Below are positions 16,331 through 25,802 of a stretch of DNA of 64,000 nt, piece by piece. Both the position numbers and the translations under genes were made by a program. How positions within the stretch are numbered: position 1 is the stretch's first letter; every line of letters starts with the position of its first letter. This stretch comes from Collinsella vaginalis. GTDB lineage: Bacteria > Actinomycetota > Coriobacteriia > Coriobacteriales > Coriobacteriaceae. Below the pieces are notes generated by a model, which saw only the letters and a program-made list of their open reading frames with translations, was not told where the DNA came from and searched no databases. The stretch covers positions 345,270 to 409,269 of the forward strand of contig NZ_LT838842.1 in NCBI RefSeq assembly GCF_900176655.1, read 5' to 3'.

Positions 16331-19186
16331 TTAGATGAACGGCGTGAGGAGCACATATGACAGGTTCACAAGACCCGCCACCAGCGCCACGAGCCAGGCC
16401 AGCTTCAGGCAGGTCTGCCACTTCACACGCGCGAAGTTGTTATCGATCCAAATCTCGAAGAACCACACAGCGGCGACCACGACGAGCGCGACCACGCCGG
16501 AGAGGGGGCTGTCCCAGATGAAGAACATGCCGACCCACATGAGGAAGAGCACGCTCTCACACCAGTGCATGATCTCCACCTTGGCGAGGGTGCGGCCGCT
16601 CATCTCGGTGGTGATGCCCTTGACGAGCTCCTGATGCGCATGGTGGCTGTAGGAGAGGTCGAACGGGGATTTCCGAAGCTTGATCGTGAGGATGAACAGC
16701 AGGCCCGCGAAGATCGGCGGCAGGACCGTCACGATGGGCGCGGGCAGGCGGGTGAGCTGGACCACGTCGAAGGACTGCGTGGCGGCGAAGAATCCCATGG
16801 TCATGATCAGCAGCATGGGCTCGTAGCTCATGACCTGCAGGCACTCGCGATCGGCGCCGGTGTCGGCGAAGGGCGAGCGGGCCGAGTAGGCCGCGATGAC
16901 CACGAAGAGCGTCGCCAAAGTGACCAGGAAGACGCACATGAGCAGGTTGGAACCGGAGACGAACATGCCACCGGCCACCGTGCAGGAGATGAGGGCGCAG
17001 GTGATGTAGGCCTCATCCACGGCGTTCACGCTCGCCTGCTCCTTCTGGAGCAGCTTGCGCACGTCGTAGTAGGGCTGCAGCAGGCGCGGGCCCACGCGAC
17101 CCTGCATGCGCGCCGAGAGCTTGCGGTCGAGACCGTCGAGGAGGCAGCCGATGATGGGAGCCGCGATCGCGAAGCACACGATGCCGATCAGGATGCCGGG
17201 GAGGCCGGGCCCCACGAGCAGCACGTTACGCTCGCTGAAGAGCATCGGGACCGAGAGCAGCGCCGGGCTCAGCATAAGGCTGACGGCAAAGGCCACGAAA
17301 AGCACAGCCGAGCTGATGATCACGCCGATGCGCGTGATCAGGGGCTCGCCGAAGATGTCCTCCATGTACCAGTTGCGCTTGGAGGAGGTCATCGTACGAC
17401 CCATTGAACCGTGGTAGCGACGGGTATCGGGATCGGTGCACTGACCGCCCAGGTAGACCTCAACGCGCTTCTTCTTGGTCGCGCGACCCCAGGGTGTGAG
17501 CAGCACGATGGCGATGAAGACCACGATGACGACCATGATGACCAGGTTGTCGATATCGATGAGGCTCGGTGCCTCGGCGTAGACGCCCGCGAGGTAAGGT
17601 CCGACCACACCCTGTGAGAGCAGGGGCAGGGCCACGCAGCTGAGCAGCAGGAGCACGGCCACGGAGCCGATGGCCGCCCACTCGGTGCGATGCACGCCGC
17701 CCTCCTCGTTCTCAGCGCGCTGCGGCACGCCCGCGAGTTTGCCGAGCCACTTGGCCCAGAAGAAGAAGGTCGCGGCCGATCCGAAGGCGAGCATGACGAG
17801 GAAGGGGGCGTTGCCCGTCTCAGCGAAGGAGACCAGCGTGGCCCACTTCGAGATCAGCATGCCGAAGGGCGCCACGAACATGCCCATGATGCCGAGCATC
17901 ATGAAGCGCGTGAGGCGCGGCAGGCGGCTGAAGAGGCCGTCCATGTCCTCGATGTTGCGGCTCCCGATGCGGTGCTCGACGGTTCCCACGCAGAGGAAGA
18001 GCAGGGACTTGGATACCGTGTGGAAGATGATGAGGAAGACCGCGGCCCAGACGGCGGGCGGGGTGCCCACGCCGGCGCATGCGGAGATGAGGCCGAGGTT
18101 GGCGATCGTGGAGTAGGCGAGCACGCGTTTGGCGTTGCTCTGGGAGATCGCCATGAAGCTGCAAAGCAGGAAGGTCACGCCGCCGATGAAGACCACCATG
18201 AGCGAGGCGACGGGGACCATGAGGAAGAGCGGGGCGAGCTTCACAAGGAGGAAGACGCCGGCCTTGACCATCGTCGAGGAGTGCAGCAGGGCGCTGGTGG
18301 GGGTGGGGGCCACCATGGCTCCGAGCAGCCAGGAGTGGAAGGGCATCTGCGCGGCCTTCACGAGACCGGCCACCGCGAGCAGCATGAGCGGCAGCACGAG
18401 TCGCTCCGTGCCGACGATGGCAGCGAACGCGGGCAGCGCGGAGAGGGACAGCGGGACGCCGGCGCCGTGCATGAGGATGATGGCCACATGGAAGGCGATA
18501 CCGCCGATCATGTTGAGGTTGATCTGCAGCAGGGCGCTCTTCTTGGACTCCTCGTTCTGCGCGTAGCCGATCATCAGGAAGGAGCAGACCGTGGTGATCT
18601 CCCAGCCGGCGAGCATCCAGTCCATGTTGTCGGAGAGGACGATGATGAACATGGCCGAGAGGAACAGGAACATGAGCGCCATGAACTGATGACGGCGATC
18701 GGGGGCGCCCTCACCCTGGTGGGCCTGGAAGTCCTTCATGTAGCCGAGAGCGTAGACGCAGATCAGGCTGCCCACGACACCCACGATGAGAACCATGATC
18801 ACCGAGAGGTTGTCGATGTAGAGCGGCGTCGCGCCGTGCTCGGTCGACTCGAAGGCGAGCACGCCGCACCAGATCGCTGTGGCGAGCTGGACGGCGCCGA
18901 GGCCCAGGGCCCAGGCGTTGCGGTAGCGGATCGCGTAACTCAGGATGATGAAGCCGAGCAGCACATCGATGATGGCGGCAGCGTAGGTGCCCAACTCAGC
19001 GACGGATACGGGGACCTCGAAGAACGCCGGCGCGTTCAGGTAAGTCACCGCGGTGAGCGCTGCGAGCATGGCGATGATGATCGCCGCCACGATGGCGATC
19101 GGATCGCGCTGGGAATCATCCCGCGCGACGAGCAACAGCGCCGCCGCGACCAAAGGCACGGCGATCAACATTCCTATTATGGCCAT
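16331..19186 (-). CDS. fused Ech hydrogenase membrane subunit A-B (NuoL-like plus NuoH-like)
   Basis: This 951-residue membrane protein joins two subunits that are normally separate. Residues ~1-600 are an EchA/NuoL-type proton-antiporter module with many helices and the motifs WEITTVCSFLMIGY and KAAQMPFHSWLLGAM. The end of this part (YLGG, GSMGR) is where EchA would finish. Residues ~640-951 are EchB/NuoH-like, with LDRKLSARMQGRVGPRLLQP, the loop that docks the peripheral arm. No stop or ribosome site interrupts the junction near residue 600-640. The ATG at 19186 follows GAGGGG. Gene order A-B-C-D-E-F matches classic Ech operons. It would couple H2 production to H+ or Na+ export. Confidence 0.9.
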   Translation of the reverse strand: MAIIGMLIAVPLVAAALLLVARDDSQRDPIAIVAAIIIAMLAALTAVTYLNAPAFFEVPVSVAELGTYAAAIIDVLLGFIILSYAIRYRNAWALGLGAVQLATAIWCGVLAFESTEHGATPLYIDNLSVIMVLIVGVVGSLICVYALGYMKDFQAHQGEGAPDRRHQFMALMFLFLSAMFIIVLSDNMDWMLAGWEITTVCSFLMIGYAQNEESKKSALLQINLNMIGGIAFHVAIILMHGAGVPLSLSALPAFAAIVGTERLVLPLMLLAVAGLVKAAQMPFHSWLLGAMVAPTPTSALLHSSTMVKAGVFLLVKLAPLFLMVPVASLMVVFIGGVTFLLCSFMAISQSNAKRVLAYSTIANLGLISACAGVGTPPAVWAAVFLIIFHTVSKSLLFLCVGTVEHRIGSRNIEDMDGLFSRLPRLTRFMMLGIMGMFVAPFGMLISKWATLVSFAETGNAPFLVMLAFGSAATFFFWAKWLGKLAGVPQRAENEEGGVHRTEWAAIGSVAVLLLLSCVALPLLSQGVVGPYLAGVYAEAPSLIDIDNLVIMVVIVVFIAIVLLTPWGRATKKKRVEVYLGGQCTDPDTRRYHGSMGRTMTSSKRNWYMEDIFGEPLITRIGVIISSAVLFVAFAVSLMLSPALLSVPMLFSERNVLLVGPGLPGILIGIVCFAIAAPIIGCLLDGLDRKLSARMQGRVGPRLLQPYYDVRKLLQKEQASVNAVDEAYITCALISCTVAGGMFVSGSNLLMCVFLVTLATLFVVIAAYSARSPFADTGADRECLQVMSYEPMLLIMTMGFFAATQSFDVVQLTRLPAPIVTVLPPIFAGLLFILTIKLRKSPFDLSYSHHAHQELVKGITTEMSGRTLAKVEIMHWCESVLFLMWVGMFFIWDSPLSGVVALVVVAAVWFFEIWIDNNFARVKWQTCLKLAWLVALVAGLVNLSYVLLTPFI

Positions 19187-19401
19187 AAATACCCCTCTGT
19201 ACGCACCGGCCGTTTGTGATGCATTTATGGATGGTATCACGGGGCGCGGACACCTCGGGTGGCGGGCAGGCAAAAAGCTCGCGCGCCGGGCCCACGCCTA
19301 TCCGCGCCCCACCACCATATCTGCGGGCTGCAGCCCTCTTCACCCAGCTATCGCACGCTCGCCCCACGTCGGCTAGGGGAATTTGGGCGCGGTTTGCAAA
19401 A

Positions 19402-19425
19402 AGGGGTGGCCGCCCGGCCACCCCT
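19402..19425 (-). terminator. rho-independent terminator after the flavodiiron gene
   Basis: A perfect 10-bp stem (AGGGGTGGCC / GGCCACCCCT) with a GCCC loop is followed on the minus strand by TTTTT. It is 36 bp after the stop. Confidence 0.85.
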
Positions 19426-19460
19426 GTGAGATTCGATTCGCCAAGCGGTGAGCTGGGACC

Positions 19461-20648
19461 TTACGCCTGCCTGTTCTGCTCGATCACACGGCGGACGGTC
19501 TCCTGCAGCTCGGTGAGCTTCGCCTCATCGGGGATCCACTGCTGCGTGATGACCGGTTCGGGGAGATTGAACTTGCAGGTCTCGAGCGCCTCGTACACCT
19601 GCTTGGGGCCGAGCGGCGCCCAACCGTAGCTGCCGAAGGCCAGACCGATGCGCTCGGGGTTGCGGGGCATGAGGCCGCGCATGTAGGCGAGGAAGCCGGC
19701 GACGGTGGGCAGCATGTTGGAGTTCAAGGTCGGCGAGCCCACGGCGATGTAACGCGCGTCCATCATCTCGAGGATCATGTCGGAGGACTCGGTCGCCTTG
19801 ATGTCGTAGAGCGTGGCCGGGATGCCCTCGGCGATGAAGGCGTCGGTGATCTCGCGGGCCATGTGCTCGGTGGAGTGCCACATGGAGTCGAAGGCGATGA
19901 CGGCCTTCTCCTCAAGCTGGTACGTGGTCCACGCCTGGTACTTCTCGATGATGTCGGCGATGTAGCTGCGCCAGATGCACCCGTGGCTCGGGGCGATCAG
20001 GCGGATGTCCAGGCCGGCGACGGCCTTCAGGGCGTTCTGCGCCTGGGGCCCGTAGGGCAGCACGATGTTGGCGTAGTACTTCTTGGCCTGGCGGAAGAGC
20101 TCGCAGCGGTCCACCTCATCATCGAAGCGCTTGGTGGTGGCGAAGTGCTGGCCGAAGCAGTCGTTGGAGAAGAGGATCTGGTCCTCGGCGCAGTAGGTGA
20201 CCATGTTGTCGGGCCAGTGCACCATGGGCGTCTGAACGAAGGAGAGCGTGCGTTTGCCGATCGAGAGGGTGTCGCCCGTCTTCACGCCCTCGACCTCGAT
20301 GCCGAAGTGGGCGCGGAGCTCGTTCACGCCGGCCGGGGCGCTCGCGTAGATCGTGGCGTTGGGGGCGTACTTCTGGATCACCGGGATGCTGCCCGAGTGG
20401 TCCATCTCGACGTGGTTGGCGATGACGACCTCGATCTTGGAGGGGTCAACCACCTGGCTGATGCGCTGGATGAACTCATCGGAAAACGTCGCCTTGGCTG
20501 TATCGATGAGCGTGACCTTCTCATCCATGATGAGATAGGCGTTGTAGGTGATACCCCGCTCGGTGGCGTAGCCGTGGAACGAGCGCTCGTTCCAGTCGAT
20601 ACCACCGACCCACCAGACATCAGGGCTGATCTCAATTGCGTTGAGCAT
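19461..20648 (-). CDS. flavodiiron protein (FprA/ROO type)
   Basis: This 395-residue protein has an N-terminal metallo-beta-lactamase-like domain carrying the diiron ligands (NHVEMDHSG, the HxExDH pattern) and a C-terminal flavodoxin domain (~250-395; GSPTLNSNMLPTV, GSYGWA). The family reduces O2 to water, or NO to N2O, using electrons from rubredoxin or F420H2, and protects anaerobes from oxygen. There is no fused rubredoxin or flavin reductase, so a separate donor is needed. The ATG at 20648 follows GAGGAGG. Its place next to the oxygen-sensitive hydrogenase operon fits a protective job. Confidence 0.94.
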   Translation of the reverse strand: MLNAIEISPDVWWVGGIDWNERSFHGYATERGITYNAYLIMDEKVTLIDTAKATFSDEFIQRISQVVDPSKIEVVIANHVEMDHSGSIPVIQKYAPNATIYASAPAGVNELRAHFGIEVEGVKTGDTLSIGKRTLSFVQTPMVHWPDNMVTYCAEDQILFSNDCFGQHFATTKRFDDEVDRCELFRQAKKYYANIVLPYGPQAQNALKAVAGLDIRLIAPSHGCIWRSYIADIIEKYQAWTTYQLEEKAVIAFDSMWHSTEHMAREITDAFIAEGIPATLYDIKATESSDMILEMMDARYIAVGSPTLNSNMLPTVAGFLAYMRGLMPRNPERIGLAFGSYGWAPLGPKQVYEALETCKFNLPEPVITQQWIPDEAKLTELQETVRRVIEQNRQA

Positions 20649-20739
20649 GGAATCCTCCTCGGTAACCGTGCGAACATCGCCCATCATATCATTGAAGATG
20701 CAGGGTATTCGCACGCACCGAAAAGGTTCCGAGAAGCAC

Positions 20740-20778
20740 AAGGGGCCGCTGTCCATGACACCCCGGACGCGGCCCCTT
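20740..20778 (-). terminator. hairpin after the orphan HTH gene
   Basis: A 10-bp perfect stem (AAGGGGCCGC / GCGGCCCCTT) lies 27 bp after the stop, with only a weak T-run, so confidence in termination is moderate. Confidence 0.55.
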
Positions 20779-20804
20779 CAGATGTATCGCTTCGTTTGGT
20801 GCGC

Positions 20805-21200
20805 TCAGCTGACAGCGCGATTCTTCGGCTTGCGGCCGCGCGGGCGGTCGATGAGCGCGTCGGCGCCACGTTCCTTGTACTGCCGGCACCAGGTCTTGAC
20901 CGAGGACTCGCTCGGGACGCCGTACTTGATCATCACATCGCGGACGGACTTCCCGCCCTCGAAACGGTCTTTCACCACAGAGAGCTTGAGCTCATAGGGG
21001 TAGATGCGATGCGTCTTCCCCGCGTTCATCACCGCGGACGCTCCGCCCACCGCATAAGCCCGGGCCCACTGACGCGCCGTTGCCTCGGGAAGGCCCAGGG
21101 CACCGGCGAGCGCACGGTGACCCGACCCGGAGGCCAGCACCTTCACCGCACGGCGACGCGTCTCCGCGTCGTAGGTCTTCCTGCTGTTTGTACGCGCCAT
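20805..21200 (-). CDS. orphan IS3/IS150-type OrfA-like helix-turn-helix protein
   Basis: This 131-residue protein has two helix-turn-helix units: residues ~10-50 (TRRRAVKVLASG..ALAGALGLPEATARQW) and ~65-110 (VVKDRFEGGKSVRDVMIKYG). It ends with the basic RPRGRKPKNR. This is the layout of OrfA of IS3-family (IS150 group) elements. No OrfB integrase and no flanking terminal repeats are seen, so it is either a remnant or a domesticated DNA-binding protein. The ATG at 21200 is chosen over an upstream TTG. It has its own promoter gap and a terminator, which argues for an independent gene. Confidence 0.65.
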   Translation of the reverse strand: MARTNSRKTYDAETRRRAVKVLASGSGHRALAGALGLPEATARQWARAYAVGGASAVMNAGKTHRIYPYELKLSVVKDRFEGGKSVRDVMIKYGVPSESSVKTWCRQYKERGADALIDRPRGRKPKNRAVS

Positions 21201-21450
21201 CTTCGTCCATTCTCCCGATCGCAATGGGTTAGTCTATGAATAACTATCTATGGTAACACGCATATTGTGAACTACGAGTCACATTTGCTTACAGCCTAGT
21301 CACTTCCGCGACGGCACCGGGCCCTGTCCCTAGGGGTGTCGATGAGGATTTCCAAATCCTACATTCCCGGTGTAGAGATTAGGAGACGGCGGGTTCCGCA
21401 CACGCGAAGCGCACGAAACCCGCATGAAGATGGAGGATGCGCGAAATCGG

Positions 21451-23517
21451 CTACCTGCCCTGAGCGCGGCTCTCCTCATAGAACTCAACCAGGTGCCGCT
21501 GAACGTCATAGGGGACCTGCTCGTAACCAGCCGGTTCCATCTCGAAGTCGCCGTTGCCGCGCGTGAGCGAGCGCAGGCGCGTGGCGTAGTCGGTGAGCTC
21601 GGCATAGGGCACCGTTGCCTTGACGACGGTCTCGCCGCGCTCGTTGGAATCCATGCCGGTTACGCGGCCGTGTGAAGCCGAGACGTCGCCCATGACCGCG
21701 CCGGCATAGCTCTCGGGAATCGTCACCGTGATGTCGCGCATGGGCTCGAGCACCACCGGATCCGCATCGGCGCAGGCCTTCTTGAGCGCGATGCGCGCGG
21801 CAGCGCGGAAGGCCATCTCGTTGGAGTCCACGGGGTGATAGGAGCCGTCGTAGCAGGCCACGCGGATGCCGGTGAGCGGGTATCCGGCGATGACGCCCTC
21901 GCGCATGGTCTCCTGGACACCGCGGTCGACCGCGGGGATGAGCGCGCGCGGGATGCGGCCGCCCACGACCTCGTCGGCGAACTCGTAGTCGGTGCCGTCG
22001 AGCAGCGGCTCGACGCGCAGGTAGCAGTCGCCGAACTGCCCGGCGCCACCCGTCTGCTTCTTGTGACGGCCCTGGGCGCTCGCGACGCGGCGGATCGTCT
22101 CGCGGTACGGGATGCGGAGCGGCACGATGTGCGCCTCGACCTTGGTGCGGTCCTCCAGGCGGCTCAAGAGGACGCTCACCTGAGCCTCGCCCACCGCCGA
22201 GATGATGGTCTGCCCCGTCTCCTCGTCGCGTTCGATGCGCATCGTGGGATCTGCCTGGCATGCCTTGTCGATGAAGGTGAACAGCTTCTCCTCATCGCCG
22301 CGGTTCTCCGCCTCGATGGCGATCCGGTACTGGGAGTTCGGGAACTGGAAGGCAGCGGCCTCGACCTTGCCGGACACAGAGAGCGTGTCGCCGGTCTCGG
22401 CGGAGAGCTTGGGAACCACCACGATGTCGCCGGCGTACGCGTGACCGACCTCGGTCATCTCGCGGCCGCACATGACATTCAGGTGCGCGAGGCGATCGCC
22501 CTTGCGCGTGCGCGCGTTCACGAGCTCGAGCCCGGGCTCGATGGTGCCGGTGATCACCTTGATGAAGGAGAGCCGGCCCTGGACGGGGTCGTTCAGAGTC
22601 TTGAAAACGAAGACCACCGGGCGATCGTCCTCGGAGGAGATCTTCAGCGTGCTGCCGTCGATGAGCGGCATCTCGCCGTGGTCGGTGGGCGCGGGGAAGT
22701 AGGAGGCGATATCGTCCATAAGCGAGTTGACGCCCTGCTCCTTGATGCAGCTGCCCACGAAGACGGGGACGAAGAGGCGCTTGGCGATGGCCGTGGCCAT
22801 GAGACCCTCGATCTCCTCCTGGGTGAGCTGCTCGCCCTCGAGGTACTTCTCCATGAGGTCGTCGTCGGCCTCGGCGACAAGCTCGGTCAGGGTCTCGTGC
22901 GCGGCCTCCGCCTGCGCCCGGTACTCCTCGGGGATCTCGAACTCGGTCTGCTTCGTGCCCTCGCAGCGACGCGCCTTCATGCGGACGATGTCGATGATGC
23001 CGTTGAAGTCATCGCCCGTGCCCCAAGGCAGGGTGACCGCGCCGAGGCGCATGCCGAAGCGCTCGCGGAGCAGGGCCATGCAGGCATCGTAGTCGGCGTC
23101 GGGCCGGTCGATGCGGTTGATGAACACCGAGCGTGCGAGGCGCAGGTCCTCGGCTGCGTACCAGAGCTTCACGGTGGTGGGCTGCGGTCCCGCTGCGGCG
23201 TCGACCACGAAGATCGCCGCCTCGGACACACTCATCGCCGCGTAGGCGTCGCCGATGAAGTCGGGGTAGCACGGGGCGTCGAGGACGTTGATGCGGACCG
23301 TCTTCCAGTCGATCGGCGCGATGGCGGTTGAGATGGAGAACTCGCGCTTGACCTCCTCGACGTCGTAGTCGAGGGTCGGCTTTGTGCCGTCGTGACCGCC
23401 CAGGCGGGCGGTCTTGCCGGATAGGTGGAGCATGGCCTCCGCGAGCGAGGTCTTGCCCACCCCGCCTTGGCCTACGAGCACCACGTTCCTCACATTGCCG
23501 GTTTTGGGTGCGCCCAT
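21451..23517 (-). CDS. EF-G-like translational GTPase paralogue
   Basis: This 688-residue protein has the EF-G domain order: G domain (1-~270), domain II (~290-375), then III, IV and V. It differs from canonical EF-G in its GTPase motifs: G1 is GQGGVGKTS rather than GHIDAGKTT, G3 is DAPCYPDF rather than DTPGHVDF, and G4 is NRID rather than NKMD. It therefore belongs to the EF-G-like paralogues, whose role in translation or ribosome maintenance is poorly defined. It is monocistronic, and GAAGGAGG precedes the ATG at 23517. It is divergent from the rRNA methyltransferase gene. The main fusA gene is not in the window. Confidence 0.85.
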   Translation of the reverse strand: MGAPKTGNVRNVVLVGQGGVGKTSLAEAMLHLSGKTARLGGHDGTKPTLDYDVEEVKREFSISTAIAPIDWKTVRINVLDAPCYPDFIGDAYAAMSVSEAAIFVVDAAAGPQPTTVKLWYAAEDLRLARSVFINRIDRPDADYDACMALLRERFGMRLGAVTLPWGTGDDFNGIIDIVRMKARRCEGTKQTEFEIPEEYRAQAEAAHETLTELVAEADDDLMEKYLEGEQLTQEEIEGLMATAIAKRLFVPVFVGSCIKEQGVNSLMDDIASYFPAPTDHGEMPLIDGSTLKISSEDDRPVVFVFKTLNDPVQGRLSFIKVITGTIEPGLELVNARTRKGDRLAHLNVMCGREMTEVGHAYAGDIVVVPKLSAETGDTLSVSGKVEAAAFQFPNSQYRIAIEAENRGDEEKLFTFIDKACQADPTMRIERDEETGQTIISAVGEAQVSVLLSRLEDRTKVEAHIVPLRIPYRETIRRVASAQGRHKKQTGGAGQFGDCYLRVEPLLDGTDYEFADEVVGGRIPRALIPAVDRGVQETMREGVIAGYPLTGIRVACYDGSYHPVDSNEMAFRAAARIALKKACADADPVVLEPMRDITVTIPESYAGAVMGDVSASHGRVTGMDSNERGETVVKATVPYAELTDYATRLRSLTRGNGDFEMEPAGYEQVPYDVQRHLVEFYEESRAQGR

Positions 23518-23728
23518 GGTAACCTCCTTCGCGCCCGCATCGGACCAGGGGCCCCGTGTGGGCAGTCGGCATATCGGTAGGTCCAGCCTAGCTGGCCCAG
23601 CAGGGAACCCCCGTGCCTTTTCGCCCAACGTGTGCAGGCAGACGGTGATTGGCTACGTGACCGTACGAATTACCTGGATGCGAACGTTTGAGAGCGCGTC
23701 CGTCATATCTCCGGTGCACGTCAACCGC

Positions 23729-23740
23729 TACAATGTCCTC
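23729..23740 (+). promoter_or_regulatory. -10 element for a probable leaderless mRNA
   Basis: TACAAT (23729-23734) lies 6 nt before the ATG at 23741, so transcription should begin at or next to the start codon. No Shine-Dalgarno is present. Confidence 0.45.
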
Positions 23741-24979
23741 ATGACACCAAGGAAACGACAGATGAGCACTGACGGCCCCTGCCCCGTCATGCGCGCCTGC
23801 GGTGGCTGCGAGCAGCTGGGCCTCCCCTATCACAAGCAACTCGCCCGCAAGCAGCAGGCCATGGAGGATCTCTTCCGCCCCCTGTTCACGAGCGCCGGCT
23901 GGGACATCACCATCGATCCCGTCGTGGGCATGGGCGGCCTTGCGGGCGACGGCAAGCTCCCGAGCCCGCGCGGCTTCCGCTACAAAGCGACAACGCCGTT
24001 CGCCCCCGGTCCCCAAGGCACGGTGCGGCACGGCCTCTTCGCACGGGGGACGCACCGAATCATCGACATCCCCGGCTGCCCCGTGGAGGCGCCGGGCGCT
24101 CGTGACATCCTCACGCGGGTCACCGAGGCAGCCGAGGCCTGCCACATCCCCGCCTATGACGAGGACCGCCGCCGCGGCCTCCTGAGATACGCCGTGCTCC
24201 GTCTGGCCTGGCGCACCGACGAGGGTCTGCTCACCCTGGTCACCGCCCAGCGCGACATCCCTCATCAGCATGCGCTCATCGAGCGCCTACGCGCCATAGA
24301 TCCGCGCATCACCTCGATCGCGCAGAATGTGAACCCGCGTGCGACGAACGCCATCTTAGGTGCTGAGACCCGCGTGCTCGCCGGCCCGCCGCGCATGCGC
24401 GACCGGTTGCTCGGCTGCACCTTCGAGATATCCCCTGGGGCGTTCTACCAGACCAACCCCGCCCAGACCGAGGTCCTCTACCAGCTCGCCATCGACAACA
24501 TGGACCTGCAGGAGGGCGATGTCCTGCTCGATGCCTACTGCGGCAGCGGCACCATCGGGCTCTGCGCGGCCCAAGCTGTCCATCAGGCCGGTGTCGATAT
24601 CCAGCTCATCGGCGTGGAGCGCAACGCCCAGGGCATCACCGACGCGCGCCGCAACGCCGAGATCAACGGCCTCGAAGAGCGCGCCACGTTCGTAGCCGAG
24701 GATGCCACCGCCTACCTGCGCCGGGCGGCCGCCGACGAGGAGCACGTCGACGTCCTGGTTCTCGATCCGCCACGCGCCGGCTCCACGCAGGCTTTCCTTG
24801 AATCCGGCATCGCCCTCGGCCCCCGCCGTATCGTCTACATCAGCTGCAACCCGGTCACGCAGGAGCGCGATCTCGCAGTGCTGGCGCGGGGCGGCTACCG
24901 CCTGGAGCGCTTCACGCCGGTTGACATGTTTCCACACACCCCGCACGTTGAGACGGTGGCGCTGCTGACTAGGTCGTAG
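23741..24979 (+). CDS. 23S rRNA (uracil-C5)-methyltransferase, RumA/RlmD family
   Basis: This 412-residue protein methylates a uridine in rRNA using SAM. An N-terminal 4Fe-4S motif (CPVMRACGGC, plus a downstream Cys) is followed by the RNA-binding middle, then the Rossmann methyltransferase domain with DAYCGSGTIGL and DPPRAG, and the catalytic Cys in YISCNP. The TRAM domain common in RlmD is absent or very short. Length is close to small RumA proteins. The start at 23741 rests on the leaderless -10; the upstream open frame lacks similarity. It could be RlmD- or RlmC/TrmA-type; the exact uridine is not predictable. Confidence 0.88.
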   Translation: MTPRKRQMSTDGPCPVMRACGGCEQLGLPYHKQLARKQQAMEDLFRPLFTSAGWDITIDPVVGMGGLAGDGKLPSPRGFRYKATTPFAPGPQGTVRHGLFARGTHRIIDIPGCPVEAPGARDILTRVTEAAEACHIPAYDEDRRRGLLRYAVLRLAWRTDEGLLTLVTAQRDIPHQHALIERLRAIDPRITSIAQNVNPRATNAILGAETRVLAGPPRMRDRLLGCTFEISPGAFYQTNPAQTEVLYQLAIDNMDLQEGDVLLDAYCGSGTIGLCAAQAVHQAGVDIQLIGVERNAQGITDARRNAEINGLEERATFVAEDATAYLRRAAADEEHVDVLVLDPPRAGSTQAFLESGIALGPRRIVYISCNPVTQERDLAVLARGGYRLERFTPVDMFPHTPHVETVALLTRS

Positions 24980-25136
24980 CCGCGTCGGTCCGCTTGCTGC
25001 ACGCCGGCACGCGAAAGCCGACCGGTCGGCGGAGCTTACAGAAGGCAAACAATGCACAGGTGAGTAGTGGGATACGCTTCACCTACATGCATATTGCTTA
25101 TCTGGTGCAGAAAAATAGCATAGGAAAGGTTAAATA

Positions 25137-25670
25137 ATGAGTCTTGATGAATTACGAAACGATATTATCGTTCGTCAGAAAAAAGGCCTGCCGTTTATCG
25201 CGGCATCCACCGTCATCTGGCTCTTGATCGCCGTCGTCGCATCGATGGACATCCCCCTCGATCTCAAGAACCTCCTGGTATTCTGCTGCTCAGCCCCGCT
25301 CATGCCCCTTGCCTGGCTTATAGGGAGGGGGCTCGGCGTCAACATCTTCTCAAACGACAATGAATTGGGTCATCTCGGATTTCTATTCACGATGAATCAG
25401 GTCCTGTACCTGCTGATCGTCATCTGGGCATATAACGCGACCCCCGAGAGCATGATCATGGTGCACGCGATGGTCTTTGGCGCTCACCTCTTGCCATTTT
25501 CATGGCTGTACAAGTCGCGGTCATACCAGTTCTTCGCGGTCATCGTCCCCATCCTCTCCCTCATCCTGGGGAACTTGTTCGGCGGGTTCGCCGTCGCAGG
25601 CACGTTGACCGCCGTGGAGATCGTCTTTGCCCTCTCGCTCTGGCGCGAAGTGAAGACATTCGAGGCGTAG
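25137..25670 (+). CDS. small integral membrane protein, DUF7010-like
   Basis: This 177-residue protein has five or six hydrophobic helices with short loops and no recognisable catalytic motif. The pattern DLRNDI..RQKKGLPFI...W at the N-terminus and SRSYQFFAVIVPI near the C-terminus recall the DUF7010 family, of unknown function. The start has a GAAAGG site before the ATG. The first ~30 codons and the upstream gap are AT-richer than the surroundings. It stands alone between the methyltransferase and the VOC gene. No function should be assumed. Confidence 0.75.
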   Translation: MSLDELRNDIIVRQKKGLPFIAASTVIWLLIAVVASMDIPLDLKNLLVFCCSAPLMPLAWLIGRGLGVNIFSNDNELGHLGFLFTMNQVLYLLIVIWAYNATPESMIMVHAMVFGAHLLPFSWLYKSRSYQFFAVIVPILSLILGNLFGGFAVAGTLTAVEIVFALSLWREVKTFEA

Positions 25671-25802
25671 CCCGGTTCGCCCATACGGTTCGGCGGACGC
25701 CTGCAACCTGACGGCCTTTTGGGTACTCAGTAGGGGGAACCTCGTATGACGGGGTTCGGGAATCTCGACACACGTCACACCCCCCAGACAAAGGAGGCGC
25801 CC

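Noticed and set aside
17690-19219. 509-aa plus-strand ORF opposite the hydrogenase AB gene
   Set aside because: Antisense shadow rich in His/Glu/Arg, typical of the reverse of a membrane-protein gene.
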